A DNA stretch of 64,000 bases from DATJGF01 sp035495315 (GTDB lineage Bacteria > Verrucomicrobiota > Verrucomicrobiia > Limisphaerales > UBA8199), in assembly GCA_035495315.1 (NCBI GenBank), contig DATJGF010000241.1:24953-88952 (forward strand). Direction: 5' to 3'. The translations under genes and the position numbers were made by a program. The notes below the pieces were generated by a model, which saw only the letters and a list, made by a program, of their open reading frames with translations, made no database searches and was not told where the DNA came from. Shown here in pieces: positions 27,260-34,599 of the stretch. Position 1 is the first letter of the stretch. Every line of letters begins with the position of its first letter.

Positions 27260-27314
27260 CGTCGCTAATAGACAATCGTGTCGGAAATAGAAAAAGTGTG
27301 TCGGTTTTAGACAA
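27260..27314 (+). promoter_or_regulatory. Operator array C (three 16-bp sites)
   Basis: CGTCGCTAATAGACAA (27260), TGTCGGAAATAGAAAA (27279) and TGTCGGTTTTAGACAA (27299), phased 19 and 20 bp. The third copy is a perfect match to the consensus from arrays A and B. The box that follows arrays A and B is absent here. The next gene, the second AraC-type regulator, begins 305 bases downstream, farther than in the other two cases. Confidence 0.75.
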
Positions 27315-27618
27315 ATGTTCCTGCTTGAAGATTTTTTCCAAAAGCGGTTCAAATAGGCCGGTTGCCTTGGAAAAACGTCACTCTCGGAGAGATTACGCCC
27401 ATATTGGGGTTTTAGGCGAAAGGGTAGCGTAGATCTTCGATGAGAAATGGATGTTGGCTAAACAGTCATAATATTAATCTGAGGGTTTGGTTCGTGTCTT
27501 AAGTCTCCGGTAGGAGACACGCATAGCGCAGCACCTTGGTTCATGGGGGACGTCGGGGTGCGGCTAGTGGCGTATTAAGACATGAAATGACCCCTAAAAT
27601 ACAGCTTACAGGTGGGCT

Positions 27619-28008
27619 ATGAGCGGCATTTTGCTGAAGACACAAGATTGGGAGAGGGTCGCGAAACAAGCGGAGTTTAAGCCGAACAAGATGGCGTCGC
27701 TTTGCTCGATGTCCGAGCGCCACTTGCAGCGCATTTTCAAAAAGTACCTCCAGTGCACACCCGGGCAGTGGCTTCGCGAACTACAATGCCGCCTCGCCAA
27801 GGAATTGATCGCCCAGGGTTATTCCAGCAAAGCCGCGGCTGCGGAATTGAATTTTGCAACCGACGCTCATTTTTGCCGCGAGTTCAAAAAAGTATTCGGC
27901 GTCTCGCCTCAGAATTTCGCACCGAACCATTTAGGCTACCTTAAGTTGACTTCCCTCGAGGCCAAGCGCAGCGGCGGCCAGTCAGTAGCAGCAGCGAGGC
28001 AATATTGA
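27619..28008 (+). CDS. Sensorless AraC-type DNA-binding protein (paralogue 2)
   Basis: 129 residues consisting almost only of an AraC/XylS DNA-binding domain: MASLCSMSERHLQRIFKKYL as the first helix-turn-helix, SKAAAAELNFATDAHFCREF as the second, ending KKVFGVSPQNFAPNHLGYL. It is closely similar along its length to the protein at 16341. Array C lies upstream. The two proteins probably recognise the same or closely related sites and may compete or cooperate in controlling the giant gene (inference). Confidence 0.88.
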   Translation: MSGILLKTQDWERVAKQAEFKPNKMASLCSMSERHLQRIFKKYLQCTPGQWLRELQCRLAKELIAQGYSSKAAAAELNFATDAHFCREFKKVFGVSPQNFAPNHLGYLKLTSLEAKRSGGQSVAAARQY

Positions 28009-28334
28009 ACGGTTGATCGGCCTCGAACGCATTTCAATCCTCGCAGAATCAGCGGACCGCCACGACCCATTGCACGCTTGGGCACTCCCTAAACCCTACA
28101 ATCCATCTCCTAAGTGGTACCGTCGGCTCGCCGAGCGGGCCGGGTCCGTTTTTGTGCAGGAAAGCGGACGGCTCGGCGAGCCGTCCCGACCAAAGGAAGC
28201 CTGTGTCGGGATTTATGAGATGAGTCCTAAGCTAATCCCAGTGAATCCCCTGCATCATTTTCCGGAGGAACCCCGATTGTTGCTGTTGAAGATCTGCGCA
28301 AGTATGGACTCGATTTGTGCCAACACGACAGTCC
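28009..28334. other. Intergenic region with a GC-rich inverted repeat
   Basis: 326 bases before the RCC1 gene. The main structure is the inverted repeat at 28124-28183. The overlapping frame 28013-28477 reads through this repeat and into the RCC1 gene and has no family features, so it is not called. Confidence 0.45.
28124..28183. repeat. REP-like inverted repeat with self-complementary arms
   Basis: CGGCTCGCCGAGC (28124-28136) and its exact complement GCTCGGCGAGCCG (28171-28183) around a 34-base spacer. Each arm can also fold on itself, so cruciform or paired-hairpin forms are possible. Confidence 0.7.
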
Positions 28335-29345
28335 ATGAAGAATTTCGAGAGATCCCGCGCCAGAGTGGTTCGCCTCCTCACTGCGATGACGCTGTTTGTC
28401 ACGTTAGGTTTGGGCTGGGCTCGCCCTCAGCTTCAAATGACTCAGCAAGTTGTTGCATGGGGCGATCTGAAATATGACGTGAGCCTCAACACCAGTGGTT
28501 TGGCTGGCTCCAGCAAAGGCCTGGCGCAGATTGCCACCGGAGATTTTCACAGTCTGGCGTTGCAGCAGGACGGTTCGGTTGTGGCCTGGGGAGACAACAA
28601 GTTCGGACAAACCAGTCTCCCGGTTACAATCCAAAATCGGTTCGTGAGCGAAGTTGCCGCCGGCAATATCCATAGCCTGGCGTTGCTCGCCGATGGCACC
28701 GTCGTCGGGTGGGGGCCGGCCCCTGGTCAGTACGGTGATTATGGCCAATGCACTGTTCCGGCGGGGCTCGGGCCGGTGCTGCGCCTCTCGGCCGGCGCGG
28801 TGCATAGCCTTGCGCTCAAGAGTGATGGGACGGTCTCCGCATGGGGCGCGAACTTGAACGGTCAATGCAATGTGCCAGTCGGTTTGGACAATGTCGTTGC
28901 GGTAGCCGGCGGCATGTACCACAGCATGGCGTTAAAAGCCGATGGGACAGTCGTCGCCTGGGGTGACAACCGGCACGGGCAAACTGCGGTTCCTCCCGAC
29001 TTGTCGCAGGTTGTCGCGATTGCCGCCGGCGGCTTTCATAATCTCGCCCTTCTCGCCGATGGGACTGTAGTCACATGGGGAACCTATGGCCTCGCCCAAT
29101 GTAATTCGCCCGCTGGCCTAACAAACGTTATCGCAATTGCCACCGGCGATTATCATAGCCTGGCTCTGAAGCAGGACGGGACTGTGATCGTGTGGGGATT
29201 CAACACTGCGGGCCAGTGCGATATGCCCGGCCGTCTCACCAATGTCGTAGCCATAGCCGCGCGTGGCAACCACAGCATGGTGCTCATCCGGCAGCCAGTG
29301 CAGCCCGCCCGTACGCGACCTACTGGACCGGCCGGACAACACTAA
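28335..29345 (+). CDS. Secreted RCC1-repeat (beta-propeller) protein
   Basis: 336 residues from ATG 28335 (a GTG at 28317 would add six). Signal peptide ending near residue 30. The rest is RCC1/BNR-like repeats of about 40 residues with the theme VVAIAAGxxHSLALxxDGTVVxWGxNxxGQ, for example DGSVVAWGDNKFGQTSLP, DGTVSAWGANLNGQCNVP and DGTVIVWGFNTAGQCDMP, enough for a full seven-bladed propeller. Such proteins are abundant in soil Verrucomicrobia; extracellular binding is likely but the ligand is unknown. A short Arg/Pro/Thr tail ends the protein. It is on the same strand as the AraC-type gene upstream. Confidence 0.9.
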   Translation: MKNFERSRARVVRLLTAMTLFVTLGLGWARPQLQMTQQVVAWGDLKYDVSLNTSGLAGSSKGLAQIATGDFHSLALQQDGSVVAWGDNKFGQTSLPVTIQNRFVSEVAAGNIHSLALLADGTVVGWGPAPGQYGDYGQCTVPAGLGPVLRLSAGAVHSLALKSDGTVSAWGANLNGQCNVPVGLDNVVAVAGGMYHSMALKADGTVVAWGDNRHGQTAVPPDLSQVVAIAAGGFHNLALLADGTVVTWGTYGLAQCNSPAGLTNVIAIATGDYHSLALKQDGTVIVWGFNTAGQCDMPGRLTNVVAIAARGNHSMVLIRQPVQPARTRPTGPAGQH

Positions 29346-29496
29346 GCAGCACATCATCTCCCCCACGGGTCCTTGCTGTATCTTGTCGTACACTTTCTTC
29401 AGGTTCGGTGTAGGGCTGAGGGGTTCTTAACCTGCTCCTCGTCCGCCAAAAAACTTTGTCGGATTTCTCCTGGCGGCGACGTTATGTTTTCAACAG

Positions 29497-31182
29497 ATGA
29501 ATGCCAGTGACCAGGAATTGGTAAGCCAGTTCACCCGTGCGCACTCAGAGGACGCATTCGCCCTGCTGGTGAACCGGTACCTGAACCTGGTGTATTCTGC
29601 CGCCCTTCGGCAGGTCCGCTCCCCGCAATTGGCGGAGGAAGTTTGCCAATCGGTTTTTACCAACCTTGCCTACCACGCCCCTAAACTCAAACCCAACACC
29701 GTCTTGACGGCCTGGCTTTACCAGGTCACCCGCAACGCTGCCATCGACGTGGTCCGCCGCGAAGCTCGCCGTCAGGAAAGGGAACAAATTGCTCTCCAGA
29801 TGAGCCAGATGCATACAGACCCGTCCGAGTGGACGCAAATCGAGCCGATGCTGGATGAGGCCATGCGGTCGCTTGATGACGCCGAACGCACGGCCATTCT
29901 CCTGCGCTATTTTGAAAATAAGTCTCTCAGGGATGTGGGACAAGCCCTGGGCACCAGCGAAGATGCCGCCCAGAAACGGGTCAGCCGGGCTGTAGAACGC
30001 CTGCGCGATTATTTCTCGAAACGTAAAATCACTGTCGGCGCCAGCGGCCTCGTTGCCTTGGTCTCCGCCAACGCCATTCAGGCAGCTCCCACCGGCCTTG
30101 CAACAACCGTCGCCGCCGGCGCCCTGACGACTTCCGCCGCGCTTTCCACCGCAACGGCTGTTGCTGTCACCAAGACGATTGCTATGACTACCATTCAAAA
30201 AACCATCATCACCACTCTCAGCGCCCTCGCTGCGGGCGCCATTATTGTCAGCGTGTATCAGGCTCACAAGGCTTCGAGTCTCCGCGAGGAAGTCCAAGCG
30301 CTTAAGCAACAACAACAGGTTTCGCTCAACGCTCAAATGCAGGAACTGCAGCGCGAACGTGACGGGGCCACCAACGCGCTGGCCGCATTGGCTGCCGAAA
30401 ATGCTGCGCTGAAAAAGAACCCACCTGACGTCGCGAAACTCCGGGGTGAGGTGGGTCGGTTGCGCATGGAGAAGACCTCTTTGGGTTCGACCAGTGCCTT
30501 GAGCAAAGTCACCGCCAATGCCGCTGCCAAGAAGATGCTCCGCGACCAGCAGAAACTCGGCATGAGCATGATCTACAAAGGATTCGCGCAGCAGCTCAAA
30601 TTGACGGAGCAACAGACCGACCAACTCAACGATTTGCTCGCTGACCATATCATGAACAATGTGGACCACGTGACTGCCGTGCTGCGTGACAAGTTGACAC
30701 CGGAGCAAATGAATGAGTTGTTTACCACCCAGGATGCGGCACTGCATGCCCAGCTCCAGGAACTGCTCGGCCAGGATGGCCTATCGCAATATCAAGATTA
30801 CACCAAAAATCTGCTTAGCACACTCACCGCCGAACAATTCAAAGGCATGTTGAGCGGAAACGACACGGCAAAGCAGGAAAAGGTGAAGCAACTATCTCAG
30901 GTTATACAATCAACGGTTCAGGACGCCTTGACCAAGGCCGGGTTGCCTGCGGATTACCAGCTGGTACCGACCCTCAACTTCTCCAACATCGCCTCTGAAC
31001 AGGAAGGCGAGCGCAACCTCAAACTGCTCGACGATATCTACCAACGAGCGACGGCTCAGGCCGGCTCCTTCCTGAGTCCCGAAGAACTCATCAAATTCAA
31101 GCAATTCACCACGACGGCAATCAGTAACAATCGAGCGGCACTCGCTCTGAACCGCACGATGATGGCTCCCATCGGGAACTGA
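29497..31182 (+). CDS. ECF-type sigma factor fused to a membrane span and an LTxxQ-type C-terminal domain
   Basis: 561 residues. Residues 1-95 are sigma region 2 (DAFALLVNRYLNLVYSAALR, AEEVCQSVFTNLAYHAPKL, LTAWLYQVTRNAAIDVVRRE) and about 125-180 region 4 (DDAERTAILLRYFENKSLRD, SEDAAQKRVSRAVERLRDYF). A weakly hydrophobic Ala/Thr-rich stretch at 183-235 leads into a clear membrane span near 230-252, then a coiled coil (about 255-330, Gln/Glu/Leu-rich). The C-terminal 220 residues carry repeated L-T-x-x-Q style motifs (LKLTEQQTDQL, DKLTPEQMNELF, STLTAEQFKGML), reminiscent of Spy/CpxP envelope-stress sensors. The simplest reading is a one-polypeptide transmembrane stress switch whose sigma part faces the cytoplasm. 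How it is released, if it is, is not visible. Confidence 0.88.
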   Translation: MNASDQELVSQFTRAHSEDAFALLVNRYLNLVYSAALRQVRSPQLAEEVCQSVFTNLAYHAPKLKPNTVLTAWLYQVTRNAAIDVVRREARRQEREQIALQMSQMHTDPSEWTQIEPMLDEAMRSLDDAERTAILLRYFENKSLRDVGQALGTSEDAAQKRVSRAVERLRDYFSKRKITVGASGLVALVSANAIQAAPTGLATTVAAGALTTSAALSTATAVAVTKTIAMTTIQKTIITTLSALAAGAIIVSVYQAHKASSLREEVQALKQQQQVSLNAQMQELQRERDGATNALAALAAENAALKKNPPDVAKLRGEVGRLRMEKTSLGSTSALSKVTANAAAKKMLRDQQKLGMSMIYKGFAQQLKLTEQQTDQLNDLLADHIMNNVDHVTAVLRDKLTPEQMNELFTTQDAALHAQLQELLGQDGLSQYQDYTKNLLSTLTAEQFKGMLSGNDTAKQEKVKQLSQVIQSTVQDALTKAGLPADYQLVPTLNFSNIASEQEGERNLKLLDDIYQRATAQAGSFLSPEELIKFKQFTTTAISNNRAALALNRTMMAPIGN

Positions 31183-31366
31183 TGTACGACTCCGTTTGGT
31201 AGGTCTCGCTCGCCGCGCACGCCGCTGGGTGGACACGCCAGGCCTTCGGACTTCTTAAATCAGATCAAGCTCGAGTGGCCGCGCCGGGATCATCCAGTGA
31301 CGTGACCAGGCAACTCAATGATTCTGTAATCTGCACAAACAGTCCTTGCCGCCCCTAACTAATTCG

Positions 31367-31387
31367 TAAATCCTAAATCCTAAATCA
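31367..31387. repeat. Heptad repeat TAAATCC x3
   Basis: Three consecutive TAAATCC-like units directly beyond the stop of the minus-strand lipoprotein gene. Compare the longer heptad structure at 61439-61535. Confidence 0.5.
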
Positions 31388-31822
31388 TTTTGCGCGCGTC
31401 ATGCGAAATGTGCCATGGTCGTACTTGCAGCTGTATGTTGAAAAGAAATTGGTTTCTTGAACCCAGCCTTCGTAGCGGTAGATCCCACCGGCCCACCAAC
31501 CCAGGTTGGCCTCTCCACTGAAATGAGAGACCCCGTTGGTTTCTGTCGTGCGCAAGAGTATGGTGTATCCGAAGCCAATCACCTTCTGATAAATCGCATA
31601 ATAACGAGCCTTGTAAGCCCCGTCCTTTCTCCGTGTGACGACGCAGCGCAAACTGCCCTCATGACCATTGGATTCGCTTTGCCACGTTCCTTCCCAGCAA
31701 CCTTGGAGTCTATCGGCGGGGACTGATTGTTTGGACGCTTGATCCCAGGCGGTGTTGAAGCTCGTGCAGCCGATGAAAATCAACGAACTCGCTAAAAGGC
31801 AAAAAAGGCAAAGGCATTTCAT
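31385..31822 (-). CDS. Hypothetical lipoprotein
   Basis: 145 residues with a lipoprotein signal: short basic start, hydrophobic core CLFCLLASSLIFI and lipobox ending FIGC-T (Cys19). The mature domain is a small beta-rich fold (WEGTWQSESNGHEGSLRCVV, HFSGEANLGWWAGGIYRYEG) resembling lipocalin-like or DUF-type barrels; I do not recognise the family. Probably lipidated and placed in the envelope. It is isolated, convergent with the sigma-fusion gene. Confidence 0.75.
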   Translation of the reverse strand: MKCLCLFCLLASSLIFIGCTSFNTAWDQASKQSVPADRLQGCWEGTWQSESNGHEGSLRCVVTRRKDGAYKARYYAIYQKVIGFGYTILLRTTETNGVSHFSGEANLGWWAGGIYRYEGWVQETNFFSTYSCKYDHGTFRMTRAK

Positions 31823-32015
31823 GCGGTGGAACGCCTATAGTCCATAGCCGCCTGGTTTTCGAGGCAAAAGGTGCCTTGGGTTGATTCAAATTGAGGGGTG
31901 GCCGATCAAAAGTGTGGCCTGACTCCTCACCACCCGGAGATCCGTCAACCGTCAGCGAACAGCTAAAATGGGCATTTTTTCAGGAAAATGCATCAAGAAT
32001 GCGTGACGCTGCCGT

Positions 32016-32048
32016 TTGACATCTGTAACTGGTTGTATTACGTATACA
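32016..32048 (+). promoter_or_regulatory. Promoter and likely autoregulatory operator of the rrf2-sigma operon
   Basis: TTGACA (32016-32021) matches a -35 box exactly; 17 bp later TACGTA (32039-32044) would be a weak -10. Overlapping it is an inverted repeat TGTAT-N5-ATACA (32034-32048), ending 10 bases before the start codon. Such a site over the -10 would suit repression by the encoded Rrf2 protein, but that is inference. Confidence 0.5.
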
Positions 32049-32058
32049 CTGGCCGTTT

Positions 32059-32508
32059 ATGAGAGCCAATTGCCGCTTTGCCATGGCCGTGCATGTCTTG
32101 ACCGTGCTCGCCTATAGAGAAGGCGAGGGCTCTTCGTCGGCGCTCTTGGCTGCCAGCGTGAACACCAATCCGGTGATTATCCGCCGTTTATTGCTCGCGC
32201 TGCAGGCAGCCAAGCTCGTCGAGACAAGAAAGGGGCCGGGATTAGGTTCACGGTTGAGCCGTCCCGCTGCCCGGATCAATCTGGCGGAGATTTTTCGCGC
32301 GGTCGAATGCGATGAATCGTTCGCGATGCCGCGGCGCTCGCCGAATGGGGATTGCCCGGTCGGCCAATGCATACGCGGGGCGCTGGAGCACGTGTTTGCT
32401 TCGGCGCGAACTGCTCTCGAACGAGACCTGGCCCGAACAACACTGGCTAATATTGTGCAGCGCGTGAGATCGACGCGGACGCCTGCGGACGGAAATGGAG
32501 AAGTATGA
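32059..32508 (+). CDS. Rrf2-family transcriptional regulator
   Basis: 149 residues. The N-terminal winged helix-turn-helix is typical (CRFAMAVHVLTVLAYREG, SVNTNPVIIRRLLLALQAAK, GPGLGSRLSRPA, INLAEIFRAVE). The C-terminal part has CPVGQC, a two-Cys remnant of the region that in IscR/NsrR-type members carries three Fe-S ligands; a third ligand could be the nearby Cys in VECDES. Whether it binds a cluster is open. Its stop codon overlaps the start of the sigma gene (ATGA at 32505), so the two are translationally coupled. Confidence 0.9.
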   Translation: MRANCRFAMAVHVLTVLAYREGEGSSSALLAASVNTNPVIIRRLLLALQAAKLVETRKGPGLGSRLSRPAARINLAEIFRAVECDESFAMPRRSPNGDCPVGQCIRGALEHVFASARTALERDLARTTLANIVQRVRSTRTPADGNGEV

Positions 32509-33551
32509 TTTTGAAAGAGAAAATGAAGAAACGACAAACCAAAGCGGGCAAACCTGCAGCCGGTCGCAAGAGCCTCCCGGGCAGGGCTCGCGTTTTATCC
32601 AGGGACGCGGCACTGTCTGAACCAGAGGGTTTCGAAGCCGAAGTTGTGGAAACTCCCGCTACCGAGCGGGATAAGGGCTCGGCTGAGTTAAGCCGTAACG
32701 ATGGGCAGCAAGCGCCGGCGCTGCAGCTTTACTTGCGGGAAATCGGCCAGGTGAAACTCCTGACTCCGAGCGAGGAAGTCGTACTCGCGCGCCGAATCAA
32801 GAGAGGAGATGCGCAAGCACGCGAACATATGATCAAGGCGAACCTGCGGCTAGTGGTAAAGATCGCTCGCGATTACGAAGGTTTGGGATTGCCTTTGTTG
32901 GACCTAATTAACGAAGGCAATATCGGGCTGATCAAAGGTGTCGAACGGTTCGACCCTAAGAAAGGGGCGAAACTCTCCACCTATGCCGCCTGGTGGATTA
33001 AGCAATCGATCAAGCGAGCATTAGCCAATCAATCCAAGACGATACGGTTGCCGATCCACGTTGTGGATAAGATGGCGCACATCCGCAGGGCCGAAAGCCG
33101 TCTGCGGGAGGTCCTGGATCGTGACCCGACCGATGAGGAAGTGGCGGCGGATGTTGGTCTGAAGCCTCACCGGGTGCGGGAATATCGCGAGGCTGCGCGA
33201 ACCCCTGTTTCGCTCGAGGCGCCGCTGGGAACGGACGATGAGTCGGCGCAGGTTGCCGAAGTCGTTGCGGACACGAGTGCCGCCGCGCCGTTCGATCACC
33301 TGGTGCAAAGCAGTGATAACGAACTGGTGCGTGAAGTCTTCGCAACCTTGACGCCCCGAGAACGAGCAGTCCTCGACATGCGCTTCGGATTGGCGGACGA
33401 TACTCCGAGAACTTTGGAGGAAATAGGCCACCACTTTGGTGTCACCCGCGAACGCATCCGCCAGATCCAAAACGAGGCACTGAAGAAGCTCCGTACAAAA
33501 GTCGAGCGTCGCGACAAGGGCACAGAGCCGATTGTGGCTTTGGCCGAATAA
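32505..33551 (+). CDS. Sigma-70 family RNA polymerase sigma factor (primary-type architecture)
   Basis: 348 residues. After an 80-residue basic N-terminal tail come region 1.2 (LQLYLREIGQVKLLTPSEEV), region 2 (ANLRLVVKIARDYEGLGLPL, LINEGNIGLIKGVERFDPKK, STYAAWWIKQSIKRAL), region 3 (RLPIHVVDKMAHI, DPTDEEVAADVGL) and region 4 (ATLTPRERAVLDMRFGLADD, TLEEIGHHFGVTRERIRQIQ). Region 1.1 is missing, so it is either a group 2 (RpoS-like) factor or a short primary sigma. Coupling to an Rrf2 regulator argues for a conditional role. An alternative start at 32523 would remove six residues. Confidence 0.92.
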   Translation: MILKEKMKKRQTKAGKPAAGRKSLPGRARVLSRDAALSEPEGFEAEVVETPATERDKGSAELSRNDGQQAPALQLYLREIGQVKLLTPSEEVVLARRIKRGDAQAREHMIKANLRLVVKIARDYEGLGLPLLDLINEGNIGLIKGVERFDPKKGAKLSTYAAWWIKQSIKRALANQSKTIRLPIHVVDKMAHIRRAESRLREVLDRDPTDEEVAADVGLKPHRVREYREAARTPVSLEAPLGTDDESAQVAEVVADTSAAAPFDHLVQSSDNELVREVFATLTPRERAVLDMRFGLADDTPRTLEEIGHHFGVTRERIRQIQNEALKKLRTKVERRDKGTEPIVALAE

Positions 33552-33712
33552 ACCCGCAGCGCCCAAATTTGGATCTCGAACGTCGGGTTTGGAGTCACCC
33601 GGAGGGTCGATTTTGGGTTGCCGATTCTCGCGCAACGCAGGGCCCGTTGCAGCCTTGCCATCCCGCAGGATTTCGCCTACTGGTATGCGCGCCTTCAATT
33701 CTTAACAAACTT

Positions 33713-34480
33713 ATGTTACTCGACGGGAAAGTGGGAATCGTGTTTGGCGTCGCCAATAAACGTTCGATTGCCTGGGCGATTGCGCAATCATGGGCCAAAG
33801 CAGGGGCGCGACTCGCCTTCACTTACCAGGGGGAGCGGCTCAAAGAGAATGTTGAGGAACTGGCCGGAGCCTTTGGCCCTGAAACCCTCATCATGCCCTG
33901 TGACGTCGCCAGGGACGAGCAAATCGCCGAGGTGTTCAAGACGGTCCGCGAAAAGTTCGGCAAACTTCATCTCCTGCTCCACTCGGTGGCGTTTGCGCCG
34001 AAGGAAGCGCTCGAAGGTCAATTCGTTAACACGAGCCGCGAGGCGTTTCGCGTCGCCCAGGACATCAGCGCGTATTCGCTGGTAGCCCTGGCACGCGCTG
34101 CAGCCGCGTTAATGTCAGAGGGAGGCTGCATTGTCGCGATGAGTTATTACGGCTCCGAAAAGGTCGTCCCGCATTACAATGTGATGGGCGTGGCGAAGGC
34201 GTCGCTGGAAGCCAGCACTCGATACCTGGCTTACGATCTCGGCCCGAAAAAAATCCGTGTCAACTGCATCAGCGCCGGTCCGGTTAATACGCTGGCGGCC
34301 CGCGGGATTGCTGGATTTACTGAGATGCTGAAGCACTACGAAGCCCACTCCCCCCTGAAACGGAATGTCCTGCCCGACGAGCTCGGGGCGACCGGCTTGT
34401 TCCTGGCCAGCGACGGTGCCGCCGCGATTACCGGACAGGTGATTTACGTTGATTGCGGGTACCAGATCATGGGGATGTAA
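33713..34480 (+). CDS. fabI: Enoyl-[acyl-carrier-protein] reductase (NADH), FabI type
   Basis: 255 residues from ATG 33713; the frame is open upstream to 33569, but the FabI beginning is LLDGKVGIVFGVANKRSIAW. It performs the last reduction of each fatty-acid elongation cycle. Divergent SDR features: SIAWAIAQ nucleotide loop, HSVAFAP, and the Tyr-x6-Lys active site (Tyr in PHYNVMG, Lys in VAKAS) with the preceding SYYGSEK. The C-terminal AGPVNTLAARGI and GQVIYVDCGYQIMG are typical. It follows the sigma gene by 160 bases, which hold nothing recognisable. Confidence 0.95.
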   Translation: MLLDGKVGIVFGVANKRSIAWAIAQSWAKAGARLAFTYQGERLKENVEELAGAFGPETLIMPCDVARDEQIAEVFKTVREKFGKLHLLLHSVAFAPKEALEGQFVNTSREAFRVAQDISAYSLVALARAAAALMSEGGCIVAMSYYGSEKVVPHYNVMGVAKASLEASTRYLAYDLGPKKIRVNCISAGPVNTLAARGIAGFTEMLKHYEAHSPLKRNVLPDELGATGLFLASDGAAAITGQVIYVDCGYQIMGM

Positions 34481-34599
34481 GGGCCGAGGTTAGGTTATTA
34501 CCGCTCAACCTGTTTGCAGCGCTCGCGTGACCTGCGAACTCGGCTTGACAACCGCTGAAAAAGGTTAAAGGTACTTTTAGACCTACCGTTGGAGTAGTT

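Larger units (their letters stand above)
26798..27618. other. 821-base intergenic region: terminator, small hairpins and operator array C
   Basis: It holds the terminator of the giant gene, a small hairpin CGATCT-gttaa-AGATCG (27216-27232), operator array C (27260-27314) and an inverted repeat CGTGTCT...AGACACG (27493-27521) ahead of the second AraC-type gene. The frames at 26948-27130 and 27241-27432 have no protein-like features. Confidence 0.55.

Noticed and set aside
28013..28477. 154-residue frame before the RCC1 gene
   Set aside because: It runs through the GC-rich inverted repeat and 140 bases into the RCC1 gene in another frame, with no domain or clear ribosome site.
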